In this document: one piece after another, positions 33,979 through 45,465 of the stretch
How positions within the stretch are numbered: position 1 is the stretch's first letter
Layout: every line of letters starts with the position of its first letter
DNA from: Paramyrothecium sp. XJ0827
Lineage: Eukaryota > Ascomycota > Sordariomycetes > Hypocreales > Stachybotryaceae
Reading direction: 5' to 3'
DNA: 64,000 nucleotides
Assembly: GCA_020881915.1 (NCBI GenBank)
Contig: JAJFPB010000007.1
Coordinates: 62,001-126,000, forward strand
Translations under genes and position numbers: made by a program
Notes under the pieces: generated by a model
The model's input: only the letters and a program-made list of their open reading frames with translations
What the model was told of the DNA's origin: nothing
Database searches by the model: none

Positions 33979-35151
33979 AGCATCAAACGCTTCGTCTACC
34001 TCTAAATTGCTATACTATTAGAGCCGATAGTGGACCAGGGCTAGTGAAAAGAACGGGAAGTACGTTTAAGGAGACAATTTACTGCCACTTGGGGATTTTA
34101 TTTTGGACTATTGCATCACTCGAATTTTGTCATAGAGTAGCCAACCGTAATGGAATGCCGGGAGTCGAGATTGAAGACTATCTACAGCTCATACTTATAT
34201 ACGTGGCATGGGTTTCGCTAGTTGTATCTAAACGAAAAGTGCTTGTATCTTCCTTCGCATCAATAGCCGACTTTCAATTAAGAGTGATTGCGCGTGGCCA
34301 CAGACAAATAGCTCACCTAGCAATAGCGCAATATCTGGATTACTATTAATTGAGCGAGTGGTTACGATTGAGCTGCATCGTGCTATGTAGAGGGAGATTT
34401 GAGCCATCTAAATGACTTGTAGGCCGCGTCTGCCCTACAGGAAAAGCGTCGGAAATGTCCGTGGAATGAGGTCCGGATATAGGTACTCTGTAAAGTCTAC
34501 ACCTCCATCCACCCCAACAAAGAGTAGTTTTCTTGTAATCTGGAAATCTATACGGGGTTTCTAATAGCAGGCGCTTCGATAGGAAATACATCAGATGGTG
34601 ATGTCGCATCGCTATCATTACCGTCGCGGCTGCTATGCTGAGCATTGACAATGGAAGTTGAAGGCTTCGCGCCGGTCGAAGCTTGGCTGACCCTTTTAAA
34701 CTGTTTGTTCGGGTACTCGGCCCCAGTGAAGAATACGGGAGTTTCAAATTGGTGACCTTGGCAACCTTGATACGCATATCGATGAGCTTGAAAAATCACG
34801 ACTTATGTTTACTATCACCAGCAGCCATAACTTCTTCTACCGGTGGGCTTATGGCTCAGTTCTATACCGGCATGCGCTGTAGTCCCGCGATTTATGTCAC
34901 AGCCCGTTGCCTCTCATACTGACCAGGGCCATATGACAATTCCTCGTAGTGCAACCGATTGTAGAGACCCACGAGCAGCTCAACTGGGCAATACATCCAG
35001 CCAGGGTGATACCGCGTGCGTGGAGCCCTCAAGAGGCTCATACCAATTTAGCACTTTTCCTCAGGTCCACAGCCAACGTCTATGACAGCGCAGACCACCG
35101 TGGGCGTCACCTCCCCATCGTGCTGCCCCTGCTCTTTCTCGCCACCCATTG
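33979..35151. other. Intergenic stretch after the P450
   Basis: About 1.2 kb. Several open frames of 80-140 codons lack an ATG start and resemble nothing recognised. Treated as noncoding or decayed sequence. Confidence 0.4.
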
Positions 35152-35373
35152 CTCGCGAGCCTGTAGCGTGTCGAGGCAAGCTTTGTCTACTTAAAGGCAG
35201 ACCTTGAACCGGGTGATCATCTTGGCGAAACGCTGTTTCATGCGGGCCTGGCGGGGCTGGTCTGGCTCAACAGGAGGATGGCTCGCGGCCCACTCGATGA
35301 AGTGGGATCTCACGTGAGTTTTGACGCGCCGTCGAGATGGTGCCTGTCCTCCACGACCTGGTTGTCGAGATAT
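35152..35373 (-). pseudogene. Repeat-family gene remnant, copy A
   Basis: Read on the minus strand, this holds the C-terminal end of a dispersed fungal gene family: VVEDRHHLDGASK, then after a frame break SHFIEWAASHPPVEPDQ, MKQRFAKMITRFKVCL and a stop. A second, more heavily mutated copy lies at 43256-43720. Differences between the copies are mainly C-to-T and G-to-A, as RIP produces. The 5' part is missing; the fragment begins about 2 bp beyond the stop codon of the MFS gene. Confidence 0.65.
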
Positions 35374-35375
35374 TT

Positions 35376-37169
35376 CTAAGAAACATGCTCCTTTTCCTCA
35401 GCTTTTGGTATCCTAACTACTACTGCTGTAATAATCGCGCCCATTATTGCAGAGGCTAGCCCAAACCACCAAATTGCCTTAATGCCCTTTAGTCCAATCT
35501 CTTCATTTGGCAGCATCTCAACCCTTGATCCAATTGACCAGCTTATGCTTGTCATAATAGCTACCGTAAGGTTCTGCACTGTAACTAATAGACTGCCCGC
35601 TGCACCTTGGTAGCTCCTCGGTACGCTACTTGTAATGAAGATAGCTGCTGCTGCAAAGCTCATATCTGGGCCAAAGGTTGCAATGATAATGCCTGGTAGT
35701 GAGAGGGCCCAGTAGCTAGTAGACGGTTTCTGTGGTAGGAAGAAGACAGGGCCCATAGCAAAGGCGATCATACTGGCAGTGAAGATAATATGAATAGGCA
35801 TAATATGAAGCGTCTTAGATACGACAAAGGCAGCGAGAATTCCAACAGCGCCATTCGGAAGAATATAAAGAGCCATAGTGAGAGGTGAGGCACCCTGATA
35901 GCGCTCCCAGAACTGGATTGCGTAGAACTGCCAGGCGCCGCCTGGAAATGGATATTAGTGAATTGTTATAAAGCGCTCCGAAACAAAGCACAGCGACTTA
36001 CTGTAGGCTCCGAGCCCCAGGAAATATGAGAGCAGAAGAGCCCCAAACCCAGGAGTCTTCCAGAGATTGTTAGGAATAAGCGGGCGGGCAACACGCTTCT
36101 CCACAAAGTAAAGAGTTATAAACATTAAGAGTCCAATAATTATAGCGGAGTATGTATATGGACTCCAGTGCGCTGAAGAGCCCTGAGTCAGACCAAAGAT
36201 AATAAGGGTACTGCCGATAGAGGCAAGACCGGCGCCAGCGTAGTCAAATTGCCTCATAGACGGGGCTTCAGAGTTGAGGCTATCTCGGGCTGGAGAAAGT
36301 GCTGGAATAGTGAGCTGCGCAGCAAAAGTTAGGATAGCGAGGAGAATTGCGGTGCTACCAAAGATCCAAGGAAGATGGGCACTTAGAACCCCAGCCTGGA
36401 GACATCCTAACCAATATCCGAAAGGTGAAAAGGCAGCCATGAGGCTAAAAACACGCGTCTTGCGGATTCCCGGCTTATACACGCGGCCTAGGATACTCAT
36501 GGATGTCGATACAAGTACGCCAGCGGCTAGTCCCTGCATCGCTCTTGCAATGAAAAAAAGTACCTGCAGCCGTGGGCTGACAGATGCGGCCGCGATAGCC
36601 ATCCACAGAGTCTCCCAACAAAATCCGCCTACCATGAGGGGCTTGGGGGCAAGAAGATCGGCCAAAGATCCTGAGACAACAACAGACAGGCCGCAGGGAA
36701 GCATAGAAGCACCCAGAAGCCAAGGGATCTGAGGAGGTGGGAGACCAAGGGTAGAGGCGAAGACGGACTGGGTAACAGCTACATGACCGATGAGGATGGC
36801 CGAGACAAGCTGCCCACCGGAACAGGTGATGACGAAGATGACTTCTGCCAGAAGATTGGGTAGCTCCGGAGGAAGACCCTGAGAGGGGACAGGCTGGGAT
36901 TCGGAGCTGTGTTGTATCGGAGCCATGATGTTAGGGAGGACGGCGCCCCTTGAGGATTGAACGACATGACCTTCAATGGGGTCCAGCTCGATTCCCAGGT
37001 TAGTGAAGGATCTATTGGCGGCGACAAGACCCCGCAAGGTGTTTGGCGAGAAGGTCTCTTGGTCTCGGGCGCCTTGGTCCATGAACTGGCCGGGAAATGC
37101 GAGTCCTATATCTCTACTTTTCTCCTCATCGTCTGGCACAGGACATGTGCCTGCTTGAATGATTGCCAT
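35376..37169 (-). CDS. MFS multidrug-type transporter of the cluster
   Basis: Major facilitator, 577 residues from exons 37169-36002 and 35941-35376 (60-nt intron with GTAAGT and CAG). A soluble N-terminus of about 110 residues precedes many hydrophobic segments. A first-half block LGGASMLPCGLSVVVSGSLADL-like stretch and the segment ARAMQGLAAGVLVSTSMSILGR fit proton-antiporter exporters of the 14-helix kind. Likely role: export of, or self-protection against, the PKS-NRPS product; this is inferred from position. Its stop codon lies almost exactly at the border of a repeat fragment, so the natural C-terminus may have been altered. Confidence 0.8.
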
Positions 37170-38453
37170 TTATTCTGCTGTTCGCGCACTTAGCTTAGAG
37201 GCTGCAAGTTGGGTTATGTCCCGTGAATTCGTGTTATGGAACGAGGATCTGCCTGAGTGGCTTAAAAGAAGAAGCCGCACTACTGGTGAATGAACTGGGC
37301 GAACACCTTCGGATTTCCTACACTCTGAACATATCGGTTTGCAGAAACACGTGACAGAGGAGGAGGAATGATCGTGTTCGGTTTCCTCGGTTTGGTGCAA
37401 GAGGTAGGTAATGAAGACTAGGTTTGTCTTGGGTCCCAGATTTGCGTCAGAAGGGGATGTCTGGACGATGGGCAGCTGACGTCATGAAGCAAACCATCAT
37501 ATGCTCGTTTTCTAATGCCAGGTTGGATTCTATTCATCAACTACTAGGGGAATCGTGCACCCAATACCAAGACATGTTACTTTCCCTACCTCATAAAATC
37601 ACGCTCCGTTTATTAGCCACACCGACTTAGTATCACCACATGTTATTCACTGCGTCATTTGGCACGTACCTGAACTCTTTGTGCTTGCGACCACCCGCAC
37701 TGGACATTATCCAGCTCGAAGACAAGTACGAAGAGAGGGATGGGGGTGAATGGCACATGCAATTCCTTCATCCTGGCACTGGCGCGGCGTTGTTCCCTGC
37801 TCCGGCTTATTTCCGCCGGACAACACTCTCCGGCCATGCACAGGGGCTGCTGCATGGGAGGCCGCCCATGCAGCAACAACGCAGAGTGCCCGCTTCGGAT
37901 GTGACTTGAGCCTTGCAGCGTGCGTCCCTACCTTAAATTATCGGGCAGAATGATGTTGCACGCATCCGACAACAAAGTATGGTAGAACCCCCGGTCGGTC
38001 CCTCAGCGTCGTGCCAAGTCGGCCATGGTAACAAAGAGTCTCTGTAAGGGTCTGAATAATGAGCATATTTGGATGACTGTCTCGTTATAAACAAGACTAT
38101 GTATTAAGGTTGTCTCTACAGATAAAGAATACCATCTTCACCTTCTTCCATCGACTTATTTTGTCCTGTACTCTTTATTCTTGCAATTCAGCGCGGCTGC
38201 CGCAAGCCATCAGCAGTGCTACTAACGCATAAAGACTGACTTTGTGGGCGTCCCCGACGGCATTGAAGAGCTCGACAATCATGTTTCTGTTCGTCATCAG
38301 CGATGTAACATCATATTTTAGTTCGACGGTCTGGCTGAGGGTACTTTCTCAAGGATGCATAGTCTCGTAAGTGGCTCTTCACAAGCTGAATGATTCTGAG
38401 AAAGGAGCCGGACTGGTCCAAATCTATTCCAAAGAGGTGCCATGCTTGTGAAA
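37170..38453. other. Intergenic stretch with a short perfect palindrome
   Basis: About 1.3 kb with no supportable gene. At 37848-37875 an 11-bp perfect inverted repeat (TGCTGCATGGG / CCCATGCAGCA) with a 6-bp spacer could form a hairpin. Its function is unknown. Confidence 0.5.
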
Positions 38454-39083
38454 GTGTATCTGGGGCATATCTGAGGCTTCACCGAGCATTGAACTGAGCA
38501 GCATCCCAGGTCGCCATGGGGAAGGGCCGCGGCTACTCACTTTTTACACGCCACGGAAAGCTGTATTGGTTCCTGTACGTGAAGAACGCCGAAATCATGC
38601 ACGGAAAGCGAGTCCCTCGCTATACGGTTAAGGATGAGATTTTTTTAGCTGAGCAGTATTTTGAGGATCGCTTTAGTGAGGCTGATACATTTGGCGATAT
38701 ATGCAGCAACAGGATCGTATCAAACCTGACCCCTTTGCACGAGTACCAGTGGCAGCAGTGGCATTTTGGGCGCGTCTTGACTATCGAGTATGCATGCCAC
38801 AAGATAAAACCCACGAAACGGCGTCTCCCTCCAATCCTAAGTCAATAGAGTACTGACAAGACATTGGCTTCATCTACCAGGTTCTTCCTCTCTGGGGAAG
38901 CGGAGGCAGCGCTGCCGTTGACGATGGCGCAGTGCTCATAAATACACTGCTGCAACAATTCCGAGAACTTCCGGGCCAGGAACTCTCAACAGGCGATTTT
39001 GAGAACGTATTTGCTGGAGCTCAGGCTGCCCAAGAGCGGCGGTCGAGTGGCTTGTCGATAGTGCCACTTTGCCTACCTTGAAA
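38454..39083 (+). pseudogene. Decayed FAD-dependent monooxygenase
   Basis: Pieces in several frames match the family of FAD monooxygenases found in meroterpenoid and polyketide clusters. In order: KCIWGISEASPSIE near 38454-38495, GKGRGYSLF from 38519, LTPLHEYQWQQWHFGR near 38728-38775 with a damaged GD-SAHKI motif (IEYACHKIK), then GGSAAVDDGAVLINTLLQQF near 38900-38960. The first half with the dinucleotide loop is missing and frame breaks separate the pieces. It cannot be functional. It lies about 1.3 kb from the MFS gene and may be a lost tailoring enzyme of the cluster. Confidence 0.65.
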
Positions 39084-40709
39084 GCCTTCCGGACCCGAAG
39101 ATCCTCGTTCCAGTAAGTATTTGTCTTAAAACACTGTGCCTGCGGCCTGTTCGTTCTGTGGAAAAATTCACTTGCTCATGAAACCCCGCAGCTTGTCGAC
39201 AGCCTTCATGTCTGGTTTGGCATTCCGGACAAACAGCTTACCTAGATCCATAAGATTGTGCACGAGGTGGACCAGACTACTCTCCCGTCAGTTTTTGGTC
39301 CCTTAAATCGGACAGTAAAGCTTATTCTTGACAAGATTGATGATGTTTTGGATAATGATGCGGAGCGACGAAGCTCCCCAGTGACACCTCTTCTCTGAGG
39401 AGTCGGACACACAATCACCACTGTACTGTTTTCCTACGGAAGAAATTATGGTTCAGCTTCAACTCTAAATGATACGGCTTATCGCTCTCTTAAGGTAGTC
39501 CAGGGGCTCTATTGATAGGACGGTTAGGATGAAACTTACGGCTTTTAGGAATGAAATAAAGATCTTTACGCAGGTAATACGCACCAATCCTTCTAGACAT
39601 ATAACTGCGCACCTCCGACCATCCCAGTACACCTCAACGTCCTTGAGCAGAGTAAGATACAGACCGGAAGATAAATTGAAAGCTTTGAGATTGCTGACAA
39701 ATAATAGAAATTGGAAGTCTTTTCAGGATGACCTTGAAGATGATGCAGGCAGAAACAACCAAGAACCAAAGTATCAACATCAACAACTTATTAGCGTCCT
39801 TGGCCACTAATACCAAATCCTAGACAATTTTCATTACGTCACCGACACTGCTTTGTGCAAGGTCTCTCTGCCCGAAAAAGATGACCTCGACCAGGGCACT
39901 TTCATGCTGAACCTCATCCACGCTCTCAATGAGCAGAAGAAGGCCGGCAAGACCGAAGATTGAGATCATGAAGTCCAGACGCGACCCCGATGGTCTGCAA
40001 CCAGAAGCGAAGGCTCGGTCTGTGAATTTCTGCAAGGAGGCTTGAAGCTAGACTGCACCAAGTCAATGTTGGACAGAGCCCATGAGTAGCTGATGCGTGA
40101 GGTTGAGGCAATCGACCAGGCGATTAGTACTAACAATCAGGCTATTAAGAAATACTTGGAACACCTCAAGTCTTTGGCTGAAATCGCAGTGAGGGCTTGA
40201 TTACGGGTGTCGGCGGCGAAGTCGTAGATCCAATGTAGTTTGTGCGTGGTGGTTTCACAGACACGCGTCCTTCGCACCCGATGTCACGGCGATCTTTCTT
40301 TCTCGAGTTCCGCTGAACCAACCTCCAGTCCCTTTTCTCGGAAGCAGCTAAGATTTCCCTCGACCCTGAGAGCGGCAAGTCGGCAGATTGACGACATTAG
40401 CCCCTTGTCATTTCGCGATGTCTCCCGGACCTTGTCTTCCAAGCGATGTAGTTATCTGCAGCAACTCTCTGCCGTAAGAGAACCTGATAGGTCCTTTATC
40501 TCCCGATCAATGATAAGACCTGGGCTGCAAGACCCAGAATGGCCGGTCACAAGACGGACAAGTCTTTACTTACATTAACCATTTGACGATAGACTAACAC
40601 TTCGGGCAGACTCACTGCGCATCATGGGTACGAATAAACCCAATTGTGTTCCTCGAACTCTCATCATTTAAACTTGTCAAAACTGCTGGGCTCTATTTTG
40701 GTAAGTATC
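39084..40709. other. Decayed stretch, no supportable gene
   Basis: Contains coding-like shreds, for example VSLPEKDDLDQGTFMLNLIH near 39855-39920, followed by a helical, Lys/Glu-rich stretch interrupted by stops up to about 40200. No family was recognised. It looks like an old pseudogene rather than a working gene. Confidence 0.4.
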
Positions 40710-40967
40710 TCATCGTTGAACTAATGGAACTGCTTTCGTGATGCCAAAATATGCGCTGATCCCAGCTGAAGCAATGACTGGACCAGCTGCTCTTGCTAAT
40801 GGGATTATAATCCGACTCGTCCAAGTTCGCCCTTTCGTCAAAGGTTTCAGCTGAGCAATAGTATGGTTGTGCCCTCCTTTGATGGCATAAGCCAAAGGCG
40901 CCATTCCCGTGTTGTCAGCCAAATTCACACCTGCTTTCCTGGTAAGGAGTATTTTGACTATATTCAA
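40710..40967 (-). pseudogene. Ankyrin-repeat fragment
   Basis: A minus-strand frame without ATG encodes about one and a half ankyrin-like repeats (VKILLTRKAGVNLADNTGM then PLAYAIKGGHNHTIAQL), followed by a hydrophobic Ala/Ile/Gly-rich segment and a stop. No start or upstream exons were found. It may be the end of a larger ankyrin protein, now lost. Confidence 0.45.
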
Positions 40968-42084
40968 GTGACTAGATTATGCTGCGCTGAAGCTAGGGTG
41001 GACAAAGGTCCCGGGAGCTGAGGACTGCATCCTAGGCTACGAGAAGGTCCTTGCTTCTTGATGGATATAACGTTACCATTCTTGCGCCCGTCCTACACAA
41101 CAATTACAAACGAACTCGCTGAAATTACCCTTGAGCACAATGTCTTCCACTGAGCCATCCGCGCATCCTGCTGCAAGCTCAGGAGAACCCTAAATCAAGA
41201 GAAATCAATGATCAACACCGAGCATCTACGGTCCCGGATCCCCATCGATTAACATGATCACACTCCCACCAGGCGTGACCATTTGTGGAACCTACCAAAC
41301 TGGCTCAATATCAGCATCGGGCAAGATAATCGGCTCACAACCGACTCATCACAGCCCGATTCTGAGATGAAGACCGCCGAAACTTGCACAATAAGCCACT
41401 TTGTATCAGGTGGCGTGAAACGTCGTCAACAATGTTGTGTGGGACAGTAAGGGGCTGCTCCGTCACGGTGTCGGACGAGACCAGGATGACGGCTCTCCCA
41501 GTAGGAATAAACCCTGACGAAAGGATTTCTATCCTTATCCGCCCAGGTGAAGCCGCCGAATACTATGTATACGCCGCATAGGCGCGCAATAAATGGCAAT
41601 GATGCACTTAAGTCAAACCAGAGATATGGGAAGGGAAGGCTTTGAAGAACATTCATTATGCTTAAATACAATTTAATGGAGGACTCATAATACATCTAGG
41701 CCGTGAGTTCGTTCTTCGTATTCGTTTGTCGACCTAAGAGTCTCTGACTAACATTCTGTTGAGTATTGCTGAGGAGCCTGCCATACTTGAGGCTGTGTAT
41801 ATAGTTGCAAGACGAATACAAGCTTGCCCCGAGGTTTACCCCCCTGGCGATGAGCTCGTCGTTGAGCCGGGTGAGAAGAGGCAGGCATTGACTGAAGTTA
41901 TTTCGAGTAACAATGAATATCGAGTCACTCTTGAATGCTGACGCAGGAAAGTGGGATTTGTGAGCAAATATTGTGGTATTCCCATAGTTTGGAAGATGAA
42001 CTACATTTTATAACCATAGGTCATTGTTGTGTTATGACCTAGAGTCCGTCTTGTCATACGTAGTCTACCTTTCCTAACAGAACC
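40968..42084. other. No supportable gene
   Basis: About 1.1 kb. Open frames of about 60-65 codons on plus (41384-41581, 41759-41941) start at non-ATG codons and match no recognised family. Confidence 0.4.
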
Positions 42085-42588
42085 TTAACAATGGATAGAC
42101 CCAAACTGGTTCCTTGTAGCCTCCCACCATGCCGAATTAACCATGCCTCCATCGCATCCGAGAGGAACGTCAAAGTTCCAGTTGAGAATACGCGTCGACT
42201 CTATACCGCCACAATATCCACTGCTCACACGGCAACTAGGAAAGCGTGGCTCAAAGTTGTCCCAGAGACCACGGCATCTGCCCGCTATGTCGACAAAGTT
42301 CTCAGACCAAATGTCGTAATGGATATAACCATTCCTAAATGATGTTTGTCAGCCATGTATTCGCTGATTGCGCCTAATGAAGTTCTGCGATATGCCAGGT
42401 ACAAAAAAACGAGAAGGACAGAGTAGGGGGGAGACGCAAGCTCACCTCACAGTTCGTCGGCAAGAGTTGGGGGCCCGTTTCTCTGCAGTTTCCAGCTCCG
42501 AAGAACCTACTGCGGGAGCGGCAAGAACTTGGGAAGAAATCGTAGCCATAATGGCAGTAAAGGCGGCGATTTTCATGTTTACAAGCAT
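42085..42588 (-). CDS. Small secreted Cys-rich protein with Kex2-type site
   Basis: A 130-residue protein from exons 42588-42446 and 42334-42085 (intron GTGAGC...TTTAG, phase 2). It starts with a clear signal peptide (MKIAAFTAIMATISSQVLAA, second ATG at 42576). A short propeptide ends in LETAEKR, a Kex2-type Lys-Arg site. The mature part of about 90 residues has six cysteines, hence possibly three disulfides, and many aromatic residues. No family was recognised. Size, secretion and cysteine content fit a candidate effector or antimicrobial-type secreted protein; that is inference only. The last residue is the sixth Cys. Confidence 0.7.
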
Positions 42589-43083
42589 GATTGTAGGAAT
42601 ATTTCTCACTTGGTTGTCTGAGTACTGATTGAAAAAGGGGATGAAGCTGTGATATTTTGTAGAAATGAAATAACTAAGGGAAGGAAAGGTGTTCATATAG
42701 ATAAATAAGACGTTGTCTCAAGGGATGGCGGCCTTATTTCCATGAGTGGGGCATTCAAGATGACGCAAGTCTAGAAGAGACAATACATGGATTAAGTCAG
42801 GGTATGCATTCCTATAAAGGAGTCTCTTGTAGAATCTGTCGACTTGCATAGGCTATCTGATTGCCCTTGTGGCGAAGCAAAGAGCGTTTTTCTCTACCGG
42901 GCCAATGATCTTTGAGAATTCGTTACGGTGGGCTTTGTGTAACCGCCGTATCTGCGGAAGACGAGTGTTGCCTGTGCGTGACCAATAGGAAAGATAATCT
43001 TAACCACTATTATAGTATCATTTGGTCACACAAGATCCATTCTACAGAAAGTGACTCCATTTACATGACGCCCGACTACTAAG
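42589..43083. other. Intergenic stretch
   Basis: About 0.5 kb upstream of the Cys-rich secreted protein gene (which is on minus); probably its promoter. Nothing else was seen. Confidence 0.4.
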
Positions 43084-43153
43084 CATTCACTCTTGGCATC
43101 CTGTTTAGGTATGTAGTACATTCACTCTTGGCATCCTGTTTAGGTATGCAGTA
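43084..43153. repeat. 35-bp tandem duplication
   Basis: Two adjacent copies of a 35-bp unit (43084-43118 and 43119-43153, starting CATTCACTCTTGGCATCC) differ at a single position (T or C). This is a recent local duplication next to a RIP-mutated repeat. Confidence 0.9.
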
Positions 43154-43169
43154 CATCTTGTTCCCTGTT

Positions 43170-43243
43170 GTTTGTCCACGGGAACAGTCGACCTTGGAAG
43201 CCGTTCGGGATTAGTAACAACCCCTAAAACTGCTTCATCGATG
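43170..43243. repeat. Dispersed repeat segment, shared with 49925-49998
   Basis: About 74 bp (around GTCGACCTTGGAAGCCGTTC) that recurs with a few changes at 49925-49998. It directly precedes the repeat-family copy B and probably belongs to its 3' flank. Confidence 0.65.
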
Positions 43244-43255
43244 GCGCATCCTTTA

Positions 43256-43720
43256 CTCGCGAGTCTGTAGCGTATTGAGGCAAGCTTTATTTATGTAAAA
43301 GTAGACCTTAAACTAGGTAATTATCTTCGTAAAACGCTGTATTATGCAAGCCTAGCGGTACTTATCTAGGTTAATAGGAGGATAGCTTATAGCTAACTCA
43401 ATGACGTAAGTTCTTACGTGAGCTTTTGATGCGCTACTGAGATAGTCTCTATCCTCCACGACCGGATTATTGAGGTATTTCTCGAGGAGGTATTTTATGC
43501 CTTGGTTATCGAGTAAGGCAACAACCGCATCCTCATGTTCCGGAGATAGCGTTACTAGGTCTCATTGTCTGAGTAGGTGCAACGATAGACTAGAAACCCC
43601 CATTTGTGGAAGCCCAATTACTGCATGGCTTGGATCATGTGGCCAAGATTGTGGTCGGGGATGGTAAACTCATTCAGCTACCCGTACTCCTGCAGTGTCC
43701 ATCCTTGGTATTCGTCCATT
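43256..43720 (-). pseudogene. Repeat-family gene remnant, copy B (RIP-mutated)
   Basis: Minus-strand shreds of the same dispersed fungal gene family as copy A at 35152-35373, but longer. MDEYQGWTLQEYG and LNEFTIPDHNLGHMIQAMQ are split by a stop, then comes WGFLVYRCTYSDNE and, further on, the part shared with copy A. There are many stops. Against copy A, changes are dominated by C-to-T and G-to-A, so the copy was probably inactivated by RIP. Confidence 0.6.
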
Positions 43721-43849
43721 TTGGGCAAGGCCGCTTTATAATAGAAATAGTAAGTTAATAAACTCGCCTCTACTGTATTTGTAATCTCCATATAGCTTCC
43801 ATTGCCCCTCCTTTTCCTTAACAAATAGTAGAAAAAACAATCCATAAAC

Positions 43850-45465
43850 CTACCATCCTAACTGGGGATTTCTCCATGGGTCATGGTCCCACGCTGCTTT
43901 GTAGTCATATATCAGGCAGCCAACCTGAATACTCCCCCCTACACCCTGATTATTACATTTCCTCCAATTATTGAATAATCTATCTTCACACCATCTGGTA
44001 CCTATGTTTTCTATATTTAGTGGATTGGCCGCGTTCAACTCAGTAGGGCTGGGATAGTCCAAGATGCAGTCTTGTTTCCAATAGACCTTTGCCTGAACAC
44101 GTTGAAAACCGTCGAACCAGGCGCTCCTTGCGAAGGTAGAGCTGTCGCCAGGCCTTATACGCATCTCAAAGATACCGCCACAGAATTCCTCAACGTTTTG
44201 CCTTACATTCCGTTCGTGGACGTCTCCGTCTCTTTGAAAATCTTCAGCATTATGACACTGTTGTTCTTGCAGCTCATTTGGTGTTGTTGGTTTTGATTTC
44301 GTGATCTCATACTTAAAGACGCCACATTTGACGTCGAGCGAGCCCCCAGCCAAGTCGTCGGGGACGGCGAGCATTGGCGCGTACGCCAGCACAAAGCCCA
44401 CGACCACATTTGCAGCCCTTGCCACTTCGCCGGCATGATTGGCGAACCCGAACGGCAGGCGGTTAGGATCCAAAAGAAGAAGGTTATTCAGCGCATCTCC
44501 TGGTCGAGCCATGGTTATGGCACCTTCCGCCGCACAAATGGCACCGGCGAGACTGCCTTGAACTCTTTTGACATTCGCATCTGCTCCAAAGGCACGTCCA
44601 TCCTCACAGTCAGTCATTCGGTGCATGATTTCGTCGGTGACTGCTGCCAGGTCTTCACCCAGAATAGCAACGAGATCCCCCTTGACAAATGGAGTATGGG
44701 CTGAAGAGACAGCTGTGATAGAGGGGGTTTTTGAACTTAAAAGAAGCAAATTAGTAATAGGTTCAAATGAGGTAATGTTGGGTAAGGCAATAAATCATGG
44801 ATTTGTTTGATGCTTGTTGGAGGCATACCCTTGAAGAGTCGTGACATCTGACGTAGGCGTGATAGTCACAACGGGTCGGTCTTCTGCCCATACGGCAATC
44901 TCGCTAGCAGTAGCAAGGACGCTGACTTGACTCGCTTGTATATGGTGCAAATTTGTACGCGCGAAAATTCTGTCGCCGTGCCTCAGAAGCCATTGCGACA
45001 TGAGCAGGTTGGTTATGTAGGTCAAAACAAGACCAAAACCACCTGCGGCGAGTCCGTTAACGCCACCGAATGTTTTGGACAGTAAGTGTCCGAAGTGGCG
45101 GCGATCCAGCTTGTTATCGAGCTGTAATTCACTCCCTTTCAGAACATTGCGGACATCTTGATAGCAATTATTATCAATCGTTTCGCCGCAGCCCTCTAGA
45201 ACTCCTTCAACCTTGCGTTGCACGACTTCAGACAATGAGATATGCATTTCATCTTCGAAACCCGACAACCAGATGGTACTACCACTGAGGGAGGGGGTAT
45301 CATCCTAGAAGCTGTTAGCGAGTTGACCAAGTCTCGTCCTATGCGTGGTTGTCTCACAAACTGTGCCTTGTATTGCTCAAGATTTCCTAAATCCAACACT
45401 TCCTCCGTACTGGCAAAGGTTGTGAAAGTGACAATCAGTGCTAATAAGAGGAAATTGAAGCCCAT
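43850..45465 (-). CDS. Secreted protein of unknown family, 489 residues
   Basis: Three exons (45465-45358, 45304-44829, 44735-43850) give 489 residues. The first intron has GTGAGA, a perfect CTAAC branch site and TAG. The second uses GTATGC and an AAG acceptor with an ACTAAT branch. The protein starts with a signal peptide (MGFNFLLLALIVTFTTFAS). It has a Gly-rich hydrophobic stretch around residue 120 that could be a membrane segment. The Trp/Cys-rich C-terminal third contains GTRWCEDRLFNNW and ends in DPWRNPQLGW. No family was recognised. The gene shows no lesions, unlike most of its neighbours. Confidence 0.6.

Noticed and set aside
38516..38848. A stand-alone 110-residue protein starting at ATG 38516
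   Set aside because: The ATG is internal to a monooxygenase motif, family sequence lies upstream in another frame and downstream after stops, so this is a pseudogene piece.
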